NCBI RefSeq assembly: GCF_004118675.1 | Contig: NZ_SDHZ01000001.1 | Coordinates: 496,001-560,000 of the forward strand | Length of the DNA: 64,000 bases | Source of the DNA: Filimonas effusa | Lineage (GTDB): Bacteria > Bacteroidota > Bacteroidia > Chitinophagales > Chitinophagaceae | Reading direction: 5' to 3' | Part shown: in pieces, positions 9,300 to 17,401 of the stretch | Position numbering within the stretch: the stretch's first letter is position 1 | Layout of the letters: each line of letters begins with the position of its first letter | Program-made: the position numbers and the translations under genes | Notes under the pieces: model-generated | Database searches by the model: none | What the model saw: the letters and a program-made list of their open reading frames with translations, nothing else | What the model was told of the DNA's origin: nothing

Positions 9300-10343
9300 A
9301 TGCAGCTGCTTTTCCGCAAACTGTTCTATGGCTTATTGGTGCTTGCGGGAGTAGTGATGCTCGTATTCTTTCTTTTTCAGGGATTCGGCGACCCTGCCAG
9401 GCTCGTCCTCGGACAAACCGGCGACAGCGCTACCATCCGTAATATCAGGAATGAACTGGCCCTCGATCAGCCACGCTGGAAACAGTTTGTCTTCTACCTG
9501 AATGATGTCTCCCCCGTGGGAATTCATTCCGCAGAAGACATAAAGTCTAAACAGCTCAAAGGAATATTCATAGGAACCAACCCGCAGGTAGGGGTGAAAA
9601 TACCCTACCTGCGGCGCTCCTATCAAACCAAACGCAACGTCTCCGAGATGTTGTGGGAAGCTTTGCCCCAAACGATCGTATTGGCCTTGGTTGCTATGGT
9701 TATTGCCACCGTATTGGGTATTTTTCTCGGCATTCTCGCCGCCGTTAAACAGAACACCTGGTGGGACGGATCAGCTATTTTTGCAAGTGTGCTGGGTATT
9801 TCTGTGCCATCCTTCTTCATGGGTATTGTCCTCGCCTATATTTTCGGCTTTGTTTTATCTGATTATACCGGCCTCCAGATGACCGGAAGCCTGTTCGAAG
9901 TAGACCCTTTTAAAGGCACTCATCTGCAGCTGCGAAACGTGATCCTGCCGGCAATAACACTGGGGATCAGACCATTAGCCGTGATCGCCCAGCTTACCCG
10001 CAGCGCTATGCTCGATGTGCTCGACCAGGACTTTATCCGTACCGCCTATGCCAAAGGCCTCAACCGCAGGCAGGTGGTGTTCGGTCATGCCCTTCGCAAT
10101 GCACTCAACCCTGTTATCACCGCCATCACCGGGTGGTTCGCCGAACTGCTTGCTGGTGCATTTTTTGTGGAATATATCTTCGGCTGGAATGGAATAGGCA
10201 AGCTTACCGTTGATGCACTCGAAAAGCTCGATTTCCCCGTTGTAATGGGCAGTGTATTGATGACAGCCACCTGTTTCATCATAGTGAATCTCCTGGCCGA
10301 TCTGTTGTATGGTATTGTTGATCCGAGAGTAAAATTCCGTTAG
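9300..10343 (+). CDS. ABC transporter permease, OppB/DppB family
   Basis: Inner-membrane subunit of a peptide or nickel type ABC importer. The 347-residue protein has an N-terminal helix (FYGLLVLAGVVMLVFFLF), a long external loop of about 90 residues, then five helices. The ATPase-contact loop shows the permease signature AYAKGLNRRQVVFGHALRNA. The ATG lies 4 nt after the DoxX-like stop, so translation is probably coupled. The partner OppC, OppD/F and binding protein are not adjacent; a matching binding protein is encoded at 25851-27512. Such scattering of oligopeptide transporter genes is seen in Bacteroidota. Confidence 0.92.
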   Translation: MQLLFRKLFYGLLVLAGVVMLVFFLFQGFGDPARLVLGQTGDSATIRNIRNELALDQPRWKQFVFYLNDVSPVGIHSAEDIKSKQLKGIFIGTNPQVGVKIPYLRRSYQTKRNVSEMLWEALPQTIVLALVAMVIATVLGIFLGILAAVKQNTWWDGSAIFASVLGISVPSFFMGIVLAYIFGFVLSDYTGLQMTGSLFEVDPFKGTHLQLRNVILPAITLGIRPLAVIAQLTRSAMLDVLDQDFIRTAYAKGLNRRQVVFGHALRNALNPVITAITGWFAELLAGAFFVEYIFGWNGIGKLTVDALEKLDFPVVMGSVLMTATCFIIVNLLADLLYGIVDPRVKFR

Positions 10344-10486
10344 CACAGGCGCCTTCTTTTCACCTCTTTGCCCACCCCCGCTGCATTCCCTGGTCTTTTA
10401 GGAATTTTTATTTTATAACCGGTTGACGCTGCTTGCCATCACACTGTGTGGATCTGGTGGGTAGTCCGACAAAAAATCAATGCCTT

Positions 10487-10954
10487 ATGTGTAAAGTATC
10501 CGCCTTATTGGCTACACGTGGCCCACGCATCTACTTTATAGATGCCAATGCTACCGTGCTCGATGCTTTGAGTGCGTTAGAATGTGAGAACCAGAGTTAC
10601 CTGGTGGTAGTGCATCAGGGAAAGTTCGTGGGCGTATTCTCCGAAAGAGACTATTCACGTAAAGTCATCCTCCAGGGCAAGTCGGCCATATCAACCTTGG
10701 TAAAGGAAGTGATGAGTACTGATCTTCCCATCGTGAGCAGCGATGATAAGGCCGAACATTGTATGATGTTGATGAACGCTTACAAAACGCGTTACCTGCC
10801 TGTCTTCGATGAATTTGAATTTAAAACGGTTATCACCATTAACGATCTGGTAAAAGAAGCCTTCGACGATGAAGAGCTGGCGCACGTGGTAAAAGGCGTG
10901 ATCGGAAATGGATGGGGAGAAGATGCCTATATGGGCAGGTCAAGAATTTATTAG
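10487..10954 (+). CDS. Tandem CBS-domain protein
   Basis: A 155-residue cytoplasmic protein made almost entirely of a pair of CBS motifs (a Bateman module), which bind adenine nucleotides or similar ligands. The first repeat spans about residues 10-70 (FIDANATVLDALSALE, LVVVHQGKFVGVFSERDY), the second about 76-135 (VMSTDLPIV, YLPVFDEFEFKTVITINDLV). A TTG at 10433 is in frame but ATG 10487 begins at the usual point for this family. No effector domain is attached, so it likely acts on a partner. The gene is separated from the permease by 143 bp without recognised terminator. Confidence 0.88.
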   Translation: MCKVSALLATRGPRIYFIDANATVLDALSALECENQSYLVVVHQGKFVGVFSERDYSRKVILQGKSAISTLVKEVMSTDLPIVSSDDKAEHCMMLMNAYKTRYLPVFDEFEFKTVITINDLVKEAFDDEELAHVVKGVIGNGWGEDAYMGRSRIY

Positions 10955-10993
10955 GATAGGTTTTGTATCCCTGCGGCAGTCTGTGAAATACTG

Positions 10994-11275
10994 CTAACTG
11001 ATCACTACCTCCAGGATAACCTTTTCTCCCATAACTTCATTAACGCGATCTATGATCGCGTTTTTTTGATACAATAGCTCCTGCTTTAATGGGCCAACAC
11101 TGGTTTTAATGAACAGTGTCTGGTTCACGATCTGTATCTTGTCGGTATACTTGGCAATTGTTTTACCCATCAGCTGCTCCCATACTTCTTCGATCTGGAT
11201 AGCGCGAATGCCATTCTTCAACCTGCTTTTATTGATAAAAGCCTTTAACGCATCACCAAGGTGTAACTCTGCCAT
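10994..11275 (-). CDS. DUF721 protein, DciA-like
   Basis: A 93-residue protein of the DUF721 family, whose best-known member DciA loads the replicative helicase in bacteria without DnaC. It shows the family pattern of an N-terminal helix (LGDALKAFINKS), the V-W motif (EEVWEQLMG), then a KH-like beta-alpha fold (TLFIKTSVGPLKQEL). It lies just downstream of recF, a pairing common in Bacteroidota. A TATCTTTG box (11280-11287, minus) ends only 4 nt from the ATG, suggesting a nearly leaderless transcript independent of recF. Helicase loading for this short form is not established. Confidence 0.85.
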   Translation of the reverse strand: MAELHLGDALKAFINKSRLKNGIRAIQIEEVWEQLMGKTIAKYTDKIQIVNQTLFIKTSVGPLKQELLYQKNAIIDRVNEVMGEKVILEVVIS

Positions 11276-11279
11276 GCAA

Positions 11280-11287
11280 CAAAGATA
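11280..11287 (-). promoter_or_regulatory. Candidate -7 promoter element for the DUF721 gene
   Basis: Reads TATCTTTG on the minus strand, a full match to TAnnTTTG, ending 4 nt before the ATG. It would start transcription at or within a few bases of the start codon. Confidence 0.45.
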
Positions 11288-11338
11288 TAGACCCCTGTGC
11301 AGATGTCTTATCTCCGCTTCATATTTAATTTACCGCCG

Positions 11339-12433
11339 TCACGCGTCGGCGCTAACGCCAATAAGATTGCCTTTTACCTGCAGTTGTTCAAAAGCAGCTT
11401 CCAGCCGCTCTTTGTGTGTATCCGTAATGAATACCTGGCCCTGCTCGTTGATACAAACTTTTTGCAGGAGATTATGCATCCTCGAAGCATCCAGTTTTTC
11501 AAATACATCATCGAGCAGCAGGATGGGAGGGAAGCCTTTATGATCTTTCAGGATAAGGAACTCTGCCAGTTTTATAGCAAAGAGCAGGCTCTTGCGCTGC
11601 CCCTGTGAAGCAAGTGTTTTAAATGGCTGGCCATTCATCGTTAGATTAAGATCGTCTTTGTGAATGCCTGCTCCGGTGCGTTGCAGGTAAAGATCCCGCT
11701 GTTTGTTCTGCTGCAACAGCGCCGCAAAGGAAGTCTGGTGCAGCTGACTGTCGTATTGCAGCATCACCTCATCATTTTTGCCGGCTATGGAAAAATATTG
11801 TTCCTGCACATAAGGGATAAAGGTGTCTATGAACTGCACCCGCTGCTGGTAAATGAAATTACCCCGCACAATAAGCTGTTCATCCAGTATTTCCAGCAGG
11901 GCGCTATCCAGTCGCTGCTGCTCCGCCGCTGCCTTCAGCAGGCTGTTCCGCTGTTGTAAGATCTTGTTGTATTCTATAAGCTGCTGAAGATAATCCGATG
12001 ATAATTGCGATAACAGGGTATCTATAAACTTCCTGCGCTCTTCACTTCCCGCAGTGATCAGCACAGTATCATCCGGCGTGATCATCACACAAGGATAACG
12101 GCCTATATGATCCGAAAACTTTTTATACGCTTCATCGTTCACCTGGAATTCTTTCCGGTTGTTCTCCCGAACAATACAAACCAGTTTTTCCTCCTGCTCC
12201 TGCCTTACCATCCTGCCTTCCAGGCGCATGCCCTGCAGTCCATGATGTACGCTCTGCGCATCGGTACGCGAAAAATAACTGCGCGTAAAACACAGGTAAT
12301 AAATAGCATCCAGCAGGTTGGTCTTGCCGCTGCCATTTAACCCGTAAATACCGGTGATGCGCTCAGGAAAACTGAACGACTCATATACATAGTTGCGGAA
12401 TTGTGTTAGGACAATGTTTGTTAACTGTAACAT
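11339..12433 (-). CDS. recF: DNA replication and repair protein RecF
   Basis: SMC-like ATPase that directs RecA loading at single-strand gaps with RecO and RecR. The 364-residue protein begins MLQLTNIVLTQFRNY, with Walker A GLNGSGKTN at 31-39, signature region LASQGQRKSLLFAIK and Walker B ILLLDDVFEKLD near the C-terminus. A TTG two codons upstream is less likely than the ATG at 12433. recF is not next to dnaA/dnaN here, as is usual in Bacteroidota. The 3' neighbour is the DUF721 gene, 63 bp away. Confidence 0.97.
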   Translation of the reverse strand: MLQLTNIVLTQFRNYVYESFSFPERITGIYGLNGSGKTNLLDAIYYLCFTRSYFSRTDAQSVHHGLQGMRLEGRMVRQEQEEKLVCIVRENNRKEFQVNDEAYKKFSDHIGRYPCVMITPDDTVLITAGSEERRKFIDTLLSQLSSDYLQQLIEYNKILQQRNSLLKAAAEQQRLDSALLEILDEQLIVRGNFIYQQRVQFIDTFIPYVQEQYFSIAGKNDEVMLQYDSQLHQTSFAALLQQNKQRDLYLQRTGAGIHKDDLNLTMNGQPFKTLASQGQRKSLLFAIKLAEFLILKDHKGFPPILLLDDVFEKLDASRMHNLLQKVCINEQGQVFITDTHKERLEAAFEQLQVKGNLIGVSADA

Positions 12434-12639
12434 GCTCAACCCGCAAGCTAGCTAAAAACTATAGATTTTGTCTCCGTTTCCTCCCAACAAAATATCATCC
12501 TAATGACACCGCTCACCTGTGCGCCTCCTCAGCTTCACGCTCCTCACCATGCGATGCCCCTTTTATTCCCGACCATCGACTTTCGACTCTCTGCTCTCCC
12601 CCCTTCAACTCCTCCACAATCACCACCATCTGCCGTCTG

Positions 12640-13449
12640 TCATCTGCCATCCATTTTCATCAGCGACTTCAAATAAATCACCCCCATTTTACCGGCAATG
12701 AATTTCTTGGGCAACAAAGCCATGAACCTGCTGCCAAGCCGGTTCGTGAACCCGGGTATGTAATTGTACTTGCGGTGGGCGAAAGCATAAATAGCTTCTC
12801 TGGCAGCCTGCTTAACAGGCATCAGCCAGCTTTTCAGTTCTCCAAACTGTTCTGCCGCCGTCATTTCAGTGGCAATGCCACCCGGAGCATATACGGTGAT
12901 CGAAAAATCCTTGTTCTGTAATTCATGCGAAAGCGCATTGCCAAAGCTCAGGATGAACGCTTTTGATGCAGAATAAGCCGCCTGGTAAGGCGCAGGATAA
13001 ATGGCTGCCATGCTTGAAACCAGCATTAATCCCCCTTCCCGGCCCGATTGTTCAAAATGGGCCACCAACCCGTTTGTCATACGTACTACACCTACTACAT
13101 TCGTCTGTAATATCGCTTCAAACTGTTGCCACGATAAAGCGGTATGCCTGCCGAAATAAGTAACGCCTGCATTGAGAATAGCACCGTAGAGCGCATTGCT
13201 CGTAAGGCTTTCCTGTAACACCCGTTCTATATCCGCAGCATTGGATAGATCAGCTGCGATGGTCTTTACCTGGATACCGGCGCCTTGCTCCAGTTCGTGC
13301 TTTAACGCTGTTAATTTCTCTTCACGGCGGGCTACGATGATAAGGTTGGCCTGGTGGTTGAATGCCAACTGGCGCGAGATCTCCTGGCCCAGCCCCGACG
13401 AGGCCCCCGTAACCATTACCCATTTGTTTTTGAACTGCAAACGCTTCAT
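12640..13449 (-). CDS. Short-chain dehydrogenase/reductase
   Basis: Classical SDR of 269 residues using NAD(P)(H). It has the cofactor motif TGASSGLG (about 14-21), the NAG motif (ILNAGVT), the catalytic Ser in LVSSMAA and YSASK with catalytic Tyr and Lys. An Arg-rich second strand end (VARREEKL) suggests NADP(H). The C-terminal extension (LLPKKFIAGKMGV) is found in SDRs of the DltE/YqjQ type. The longer frame from 13533 adds 28 residues before the SDR fold, so ATG 13449 is chosen. Substrate unknown. It is divergent from pdhA with 113 bp between starts. Confidence 0.9.
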   Translation of the reverse strand: MKRLQFKNKWVMVTGASSGLGQEISRQLAFNHQANLIIVARREEKLTALKHELEQGAGIQVKTIAADLSNAADIERVLQESLTSNALYGAILNAGVTYFGRHTALSWQQFEAILQTNVVGVVRMTNGLVAHFEQSGREGGLMLVSSMAAIYPAPYQAAYSASKAFILSFGNALSHELQNKDFSITVYAPGGIATEMTAAEQFGELKSWLMPVKQAAREAIYAFAHRKYNYIPGFTNRLGSRFMALLPKKFIAGKMGVIYLKSLMKMDGR

Positions 13450-13540
13450 ACTTGCCGTAAAACTAAAACAATAACCTATTCGTCTCTGGTTTTGCGAATT
13501 GCTATTTAAATTACTGCCGTCGTTTTTGACCATTAACTCC

Positions 13541-13548
13541 TATATTTG
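13541..13548 (+). promoter_or_regulatory. Candidate -7 promoter element for pdhA
   Basis: TATATTTG, a full match to TAnnTTTG, ends 14 nt before the pdhA ATG. A TTTG at 13525-13528 is upstream but at 12 bp, shorter than the usual 17-23 bp spacing. Confidence 0.5.
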
Positions 13549-13562
13549 CCCCTCAAATTTTA

Positions 13563-14564
13563 ATGACTGTGGCTACAAAGTTTTCTAAAGAAACTTATTT
13601 ATACTGGTATGAGCTCATGCAGCTTATCCGCCAGTTTGAGTTAAAAGCGGAAGAAATGTATAAAATGGCTGGTAAGATCCGTGGATTTTTCCACGCTTAC
13701 ATTGGCCAGGAAGCTATTGCAGCAGGTTGTATGACCGCTACCCGCCAGGAAGATCCGTTCATTACTGCTTATCGCGACCACGGTTTAGGCCTGGCAAAAG
13801 GTATGAGCCCTAATTCCTGTATGGCTGAGTTGTACGGTAAAGCTACCGGTTGTGCGAAAGGTAAAGGGGGAAGTATGCACTTCTTCAGCAAAGAACATTA
13901 CTTCTTCGGTGGTCATGGTATCGTAGGTGCCCAGATCGGTACCGGCGGTGGCCTGGCTTTCGCTGAAAAATATAAAGGTACCGACAACGTCGTACTTTGT
14001 TTCTTTGGTGATGGCGCTGCCCGTCAGGGTATGCTGCATGAAACTTTCAACCTCGCCATGCTGTGGAAACTCCCCGTGCTGTTCATCTGTGAGAATAACA
14101 ACTACGCAATGGGTACTTCTATCGAAAGAACCTCTAACGTAATTGATATCTATAAACTCGCCGACGCTTACGAAATGCCTTCTGATAAAGTGGACGGTAT
14201 GACCCCCGAAACGGTTCACGAATCCATTGCACGCGCGGTGAAAAGAGCCAGAGAAGGCGGCGGACCTACTTTGCTGGAAATGAAAACGTACCGCTACAAA
14301 GGGCACTCTATTTCTGACCCCCAGAAATACCGCACCAAAGACGAAGTGGAAGAGTACAAAGGCAAAGACCCCATCAATTTAGTGCTCAATACCATTAAAA
14401 AGAATAAATTCGCAACCGACGAAGAAATCGCAGCTATCGACGCAAGGATCAATGAAGCAGTAGAAGCCAGCGTTAAATTCGCCGAAGAAAGCCCATGGCC
14501 CGATGATAGCGAAGTACTGAAAGATGTTTATATCGACCAGAACTATCCTTTCATCGTTGACTAA
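13563..14564 (+). CDS. pdhA: Pyruvate dehydrogenase E1 component, alpha subunit
   Basis: Thiamine-diphosphate-dependent E1 alpha subunit that decarboxylates pyruvate within the pyruvate dehydrogenase complex. The 333-residue length is typical. Visible motifs are IGQEAIAAG, YRDHGLGLAKG, the phosphorylation-loop region RTKDEV, and the ThDP/Mg site GDGAARQGMLHE ... CENNNYAMGTS. The E1 beta gene is not adjacent, so the complex is encoded in separate places. Codon use is rich in GGT/GCT compared with flanking genes, in keeping with high expression. A hairpin follows the stop. Confidence 0.95.
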   Translation: MTVATKFSKETYLYWYELMQLIRQFELKAEEMYKMAGKIRGFFHAYIGQEAIAAGCMTATRQEDPFITAYRDHGLGLAKGMSPNSCMAELYGKATGCAKGKGGSMHFFSKEHYFFGGHGIVGAQIGTGGGLAFAEKYKGTDNVVLCFFGDGAARQGMLHETFNLAMLWKLPVLFICENNNYAMGTSIERTSNVIDIYKLADAYEMPSDKVDGMTPETVHESIARAVKRAREGGGPTLLEMKTYRYKGHSISDPQKYRTKDEVEEYKGKDPINLVLNTIKKNKFATDEEIAAIDARINEAVEASVKFAEESPWPDDSEVLKDVYIDQNYPFIVD

Positions 14565-14576
14565 GTTTAAAAAAAT

Positions 14577-14598
14577 AGCCGGAACCCCGGTTCCGGCT
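14577..14598 (+). terminator. Hairpin after pdhA
   Basis: A perfect 10-bp GC-rich stem (14577-14586 with 14589-14598) with a very short loop, 12 nt after the stop. An A run lies upstream and no T run follows, so termination strength on the plus strand is uncertain. Confidence 0.55.
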
Positions 14599-14623
14599 CT
14601 AAGTTATAAATAGTATACACATC

Positions 14624-15319
14624 ATGTCTGATAAGCATGTACCTCAGGTAGAATCAAGCGATGCTTTGCTGCGCACCCAGGCTTTCTGGACCCGCTATCA
14701 AAAACCTATTACAGGTGTACTCGTTGCAGCTGTTGTAGTGGTAGGCGGTTATTTTGGCTACAAACAATTTGTGGTAAAACCCAAAGAAGAGAAAGCCAAT
14801 GAAGCCATTTATCATGCCCAGGAATTCTTTGCAACCGATTCTTTACGCAAAGCCCTGGACGGCGACGGTTCCAGCAAAGGCTTCTTATATGTTATCAAAA
14901 ACTACGGCGGCACCAAAGCAGCTAACCTGGCTAAGTATTATGCCGGCGTGAGCTATTTACGCCTCGCCGATTTCAATAACGCCGTGAAATATCTGAAGGA
15001 CTTCAGCACCGACGCTCCCCAGATCCAGATGATGGCCTATGGCTGCCTCGGCGACGCTTACAGCGAACTGAAGGATAAACAGTCCGACGCTATCTCCGCT
15101 TACAAAAAAGCAGCAGGCACTTTTGAAGACGACGAAGCCAACGCTTCCGAATATCTTTTCCGCGCCGCCTTATTAAGCGAAGTCAACGGTAAAACTTCTG
15201 AAGCGCTTGAATTGTACAAGCAGCTCAAAGAAAAATACCCCAGAACGGACAAAGGTTTCCAGGCCGATAAATACATCTATCGCCTGAGCATTGAAAAAAA
15301 CGATTTTAGTGTAAAATAA
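14624..15319 (+). CDS. Membrane-anchored TPR protein, YfgM-like
   Basis: A 231-residue protein with a short cytoplasmic N-terminus, one transmembrane helix (about 30-48, GVLVAAVVVVGGYFGYKQF) and a periplasmic part built from tetratricopeptide-like helical repeats (AANLAKYYAGVSYLRL, AYGCLGDAYSEL, AISAYKKAAG, ALELYKQLKEKYP). The architecture is that of YfgM, an ancillary Sec-translocon chaperone in proteobacteria; equivalence is inference. Its stop codon overlaps the ribH start by one base (TAATG), so the two are translationally coupled. Confidence 0.85.
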   Translation: MSDKHVPQVESSDALLRTQAFWTRYQKPITGVLVAAVVVVGGYFGYKQFVVKPKEEKANEAIYHAQEFFATDSLRKALDGDGSSKGFLYVIKNYGGTKAANLAKYYAGVSYLRLADFNNAVKYLKDFSTDAPQIQMMAYGCLGDAYSELKDKQSDAISAYKKAAGTFEDDEANASEYLFRAALLSEVNGKTSEALELYKQLKEKYPRTDKGFQADKYIYRLSIEKNDFSVK

Positions 15320-15801
15320 TGGCAACTAAAGGAAATAATGCACTGCTCAAAGGCATCCCTACTACAAAGGATGCCTTTGTAGTTATTGTGACAACAGAAT
15401 GGAACGCTTCTATCATGAGCAAATTGCTCTCAGGCGCCCGCAAGGTACTGAATGAAGCCGAAGTGGCTTTTAAAGTGATAACAGTACCCGGCGCTTTCGA
15501 ACTGCCCTTTGCCATCCGCGCTTACGCCGAAGGTAACAGCAAATCCGCCGACGCTTTCATTGCCTTCGGCACCGTAATCCGCGGCGATACCCCGCACTTC
15601 GACTATGTATGTAAAGCCGTAACCGACGGCGTCCTCTCTCTCAACATGACACTCGACGTGCCCGTTGTCTTTGGCGTACTCACCGTCGAAAACGAACAGC
15701 AGGCCCTCGAAAGGGTAGGAGGCATCCACGGCCACAAAGGCGAAGAAGCCGCCATCACCGCCCTTAAAATGATCGCGCTGAACAGGAAACTACGCAAATA
15801 A
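15319..15801 (+). CDS. ribH: 6,7-dimethyl-8-ribityllumazine synthase
   Basis: Penultimate enzyme of riboflavin synthesis: condenses 5-amino-6-ribitylamino-uracil with 3,4-dihydroxy-2-butanone 4-phosphate, forming capsid-like oligomers. The 160 residues show the substrate motif VPGAFELPFA, the phosphate/catalytic segment GTVIRGDTPHFDYVC with the catalytic His, the VVFGVLT strand and NEQQALER. It overlaps the upstream TPR gene by one base. No FMN riboswitch was recognised upstream of this pair. A long hairpin follows. Confidence 0.97.
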   Translation: MATKGNNALLKGIPTTKDAFVVIVTTEWNASIMSKLLSGARKVLNEAEVAFKVITVPGAFELPFAIRAYAEGNSKSADAFIAFGTVIRGDTPHFDYVCKAVTDGVLSLNMTLDVPVVFGVLTVENEQQALERVGGIHGHKGEEAAITALKMIALNRKLRK

Positions 15802-15828
15802 TACGCTGAAATCAGTTAAAATGTCTTT

Positions 15829-15870
15829 ATACAGCTGCGCCCGGCAAACTAGTGCCGGGCGCAGCTGTAT
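15829..15870 (+). terminator. Long hairpin after ribH
   Basis: A perfect 18-bp stem (15829-15846 with 15853-15870) with a 6-nt loop. It lies 27 nt after ribH and just left of the AT-rich cassette. There is no strong T run, so it may be a factor-assisted terminator or mRNA stabiliser. Confidence 0.7.
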
Positions 15871-15944
15871 AATGCTTTCCTGAAATGTATTAATTATTTT
15901 TACTTATAAGTGAAAATAGTCGTAATTTAGCTCATCGTTACAGT

Positions 15945-16376
15945 GTGTTTACTAAGCTATACCATATTGAGAAACTATCAGGGCGTAAAGGTTCAATATA
16001 CTCTTTTTACAAAGCTGATGAACACGCAAAACGAGTTAGTGCCTTTACCAATTTTATTGAACAAAACGGCAGCTATCAGGATCAGGTGATTAATATTTTG
16101 AAGATGCTAAGGTCTATGTCTTCTAAAACCGGCTTTTCGGATACGTTTTTTAGACTAAATGAAGGCAGGCCCGGCGATAATATTTGCGCTTTTAATGATG
16201 ATCCTGATGCTTATTTAAGAGTGTATTGTATTAAAATCACTGAGAAGATCTTTATCATAGGAAATGGTGGACCTAAAACAACGAGGACCTGGAATGAAGA
16301 TGAAAAATTGTCAAAAGCGGTACACGAATTAATGTCTGTCTCAGCGGTTCTGCAGCACAAGTTAAATACAGGATAA
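15945..16376 (+). CDS. Putative RelE/HigB-like toxin of a three-gene cassette
   Basis: A 143-residue basic protein starting at GTG 15945. It is not a close match to a family that can be named with certainty. The C-terminal half has the layout of RelE/HigB-type mRNA interferases: a beta pair YLRVYCIKI-EKIFIIGNGG (90-109), a basic Thr/Arg stretch PKTTRTW, then a C-terminal helix KLSKAVHEL. The N-terminal 60 residues are helical and charged. It is followed after 72 bp by an XRE regulator and then by a SecB-like gene. The segment is visibly more AT-rich than ribH and lutA on either side. Toxicity is inferred from organisation and pattern, not shown. Confidence 0.65.
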   Translation: MFTKLYHIEKLSGRKGSIYSFYKADEHAKRVSAFTNFIEQNGSYQDQVINILKMLRSMSSKTGFSDTFFRLNEGRPGDNICAFNDDPDAYLRVYCIKITEKIFIIGNGGPKTTRTWNEDEKLSKAVHELMSVSAVLQHKLNTG

Positions 16377-16448
16377 TTAAGGATTTCTGATGATGAATTG
16401 GAATTGGAAGGAAGCCTTATTTTAATACCAACGTAAATTAATACTGAG

Positions 16449-16868
16449 ATGAATACTGAAAATGACAAACAACGCATAAACGGCCTGCAAGATGGCTTGC
16501 TGAATGATCTGCTAGGTAAAATTTCAGAACAGGAGCAGCAGGCTAGTGACGATAGAATGCTGATGTCTTTGAAGATCTATAACAGGATGAAAGAGCTCGG
16601 TCTTAATCAAACGCAGTTTGCCGCAATGGCAGGTAAGCAAGTATCTGTTATTTCCAAATGGTTGAGCGGTACGCACAATTTTACCATGGAAACATTAACC
16701 TTGATCTCAGGAATGCTGAATATACGGCTATTGGATCTGGAGGAACAACCCATTCACCGGATGGAATTGACCATAAAAGGAGATGAACATCTTAAGCCGG
16801 AGTGTATAGATGAAATTATAAATTCGGTCGGTGGTATGGCCGTAGCTTCTCAAAGCTTCAGCCTTTAA
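16449..16868 (+). CDS. XRE-family regulator, probable HigA-like antitoxin
   Basis: A 139-residue protein with an N-terminal helical arm (1-40), a helix-turn-helix of the XRE/Cro type at about 42-97 (MKELGLNQTQFAAMAG, SVISKWLSG, TMETLTLISGML), and a C-terminal extension of about 40 residues (98-139) rich in hydrophobic and small residues, ending VASQSFSL. In known toxin-antitoxin-chaperone systems the antitoxin carries such an extension, which is recognised by a dedicated SecB-like chaperone. It likely represses the cassette and neutralises the upstream protein. The next gene begins 10 nt after its stop. Confidence 0.8.
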   Translation: MNTENDKQRINGLQDGLLNDLLGKISEQEQQASDDRMLMSLKIYNRMKELGLNQTQFAAMAGKQVSVISKWLSGTHNFTMETLTLISGMLNIRLLDLEEQPIHRMELTIKGDEHLKPECIDEIINSVGGMAVASQSFSL

Positions 16869-16878
16869 ATGACCAGGA

Positions 16879-17307
16879 ATGACTACATTGGACAAGCAAT
16901 ACAGGATCATAGGAGCAAGAGCAATCGATTTTAAATTCAATAAAGATCAGTTTGCTGCTAATAGCGCTTTCGACTATGACGTGAAGCAATTTGTAAGAAT
17001 TGCTAATCCGGCTGAACAAGGTAGTAACAGGATCGTTGCGATACTGTCGGAAGTAGGCATTCGTGAAAAAGATAATGAATTGATGATAGCGATGATCAAG
17101 GCCGAAACGCTTTTTGAAGTGCTCAATTTTGATGCGCTGTTTACGAAACCAGCAGAAACACCCGCAAAAGGATATATAATAAATCAGCGATTTTATGAAT
17201 CGATAGCAAGGGTGTCAATGTCTGTTACCCGGGGAATATTATTGGAGAAACTTTCAGCAACACCATTGAAGGATACAGTGCTGCCCCTGGCTCCCTTTGA
17301 ATATTGA
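16879..17307 (+). CDS. Putative SecB-like chaperone, third gene of the cassette
   Basis: A 142-residue protein whose strand/helix pattern follows SecB. Alternating beta segments appear at 10-21, 31-43, 50-60 and 67-83; the last (ELMIAMIKAETLFEVLNF) resembles the SecB strand that ends in x-x-F-x-(I/V). They are followed by a helix with a T-R-G turn (FYESIARVSMSVTRG, 105-119) and a Pro/Leu-rich end (VLPLAPFEY), corresponding to SecB I-x-x-x-x-S-R-G ... L-x-P-V-N-F. Overall identity to SecB looks low. Gene order toxin, antitoxin, chaperone matches the mycobacterial HigB1-HigA1-Rv1957 arrangement. An unrelated beta-rich protein cannot be excluded without a structure prediction. Confidence 0.6.
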   Translation: MTTLDKQYRIIGARAIDFKFNKDQFAANSAFDYDVKQFVRIANPAEQGSNRIVAILSEVGIREKDNELMIAMIKAETLFEVLNFDALFTKPAETPAKGYIINQRFYESIARVSMSVTRGILLEKLSATPLKDTVLPLAPFEY

Positions 17308-17353
17308 ATGCGATAGTCAATTATACTTTGTTGCTGATGTTCACGCAACATAA

Positions 17354-17386
17354 TTGAACACAGTTCCTACAACCTATCTACTTTTG
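17354..17386 (+). promoter_or_regulatory. Candidate promoter of the LutA-like gene
   Basis: TTG (17354-17356), 22 bp, then TACTTTTG (17379-17386) fits the Bacteroidota pattern TTG-N17-23-TAnnTTTG. It ends 15 nt before the ATG at 17402. Confidence 0.55.
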
Positions 17387-17401
17387 AATTTACTTTGCTC
17401 C

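Noticed and set aside
12434-12639. Small RNA or gene between recF and the short-chain dehydrogenase
   Set aside because: The stretch is pyrimidine-rich low-complexity sequence with CATCTGCC-like words, without a stable hairpin or protein frame. Similar text recurs near 44470.
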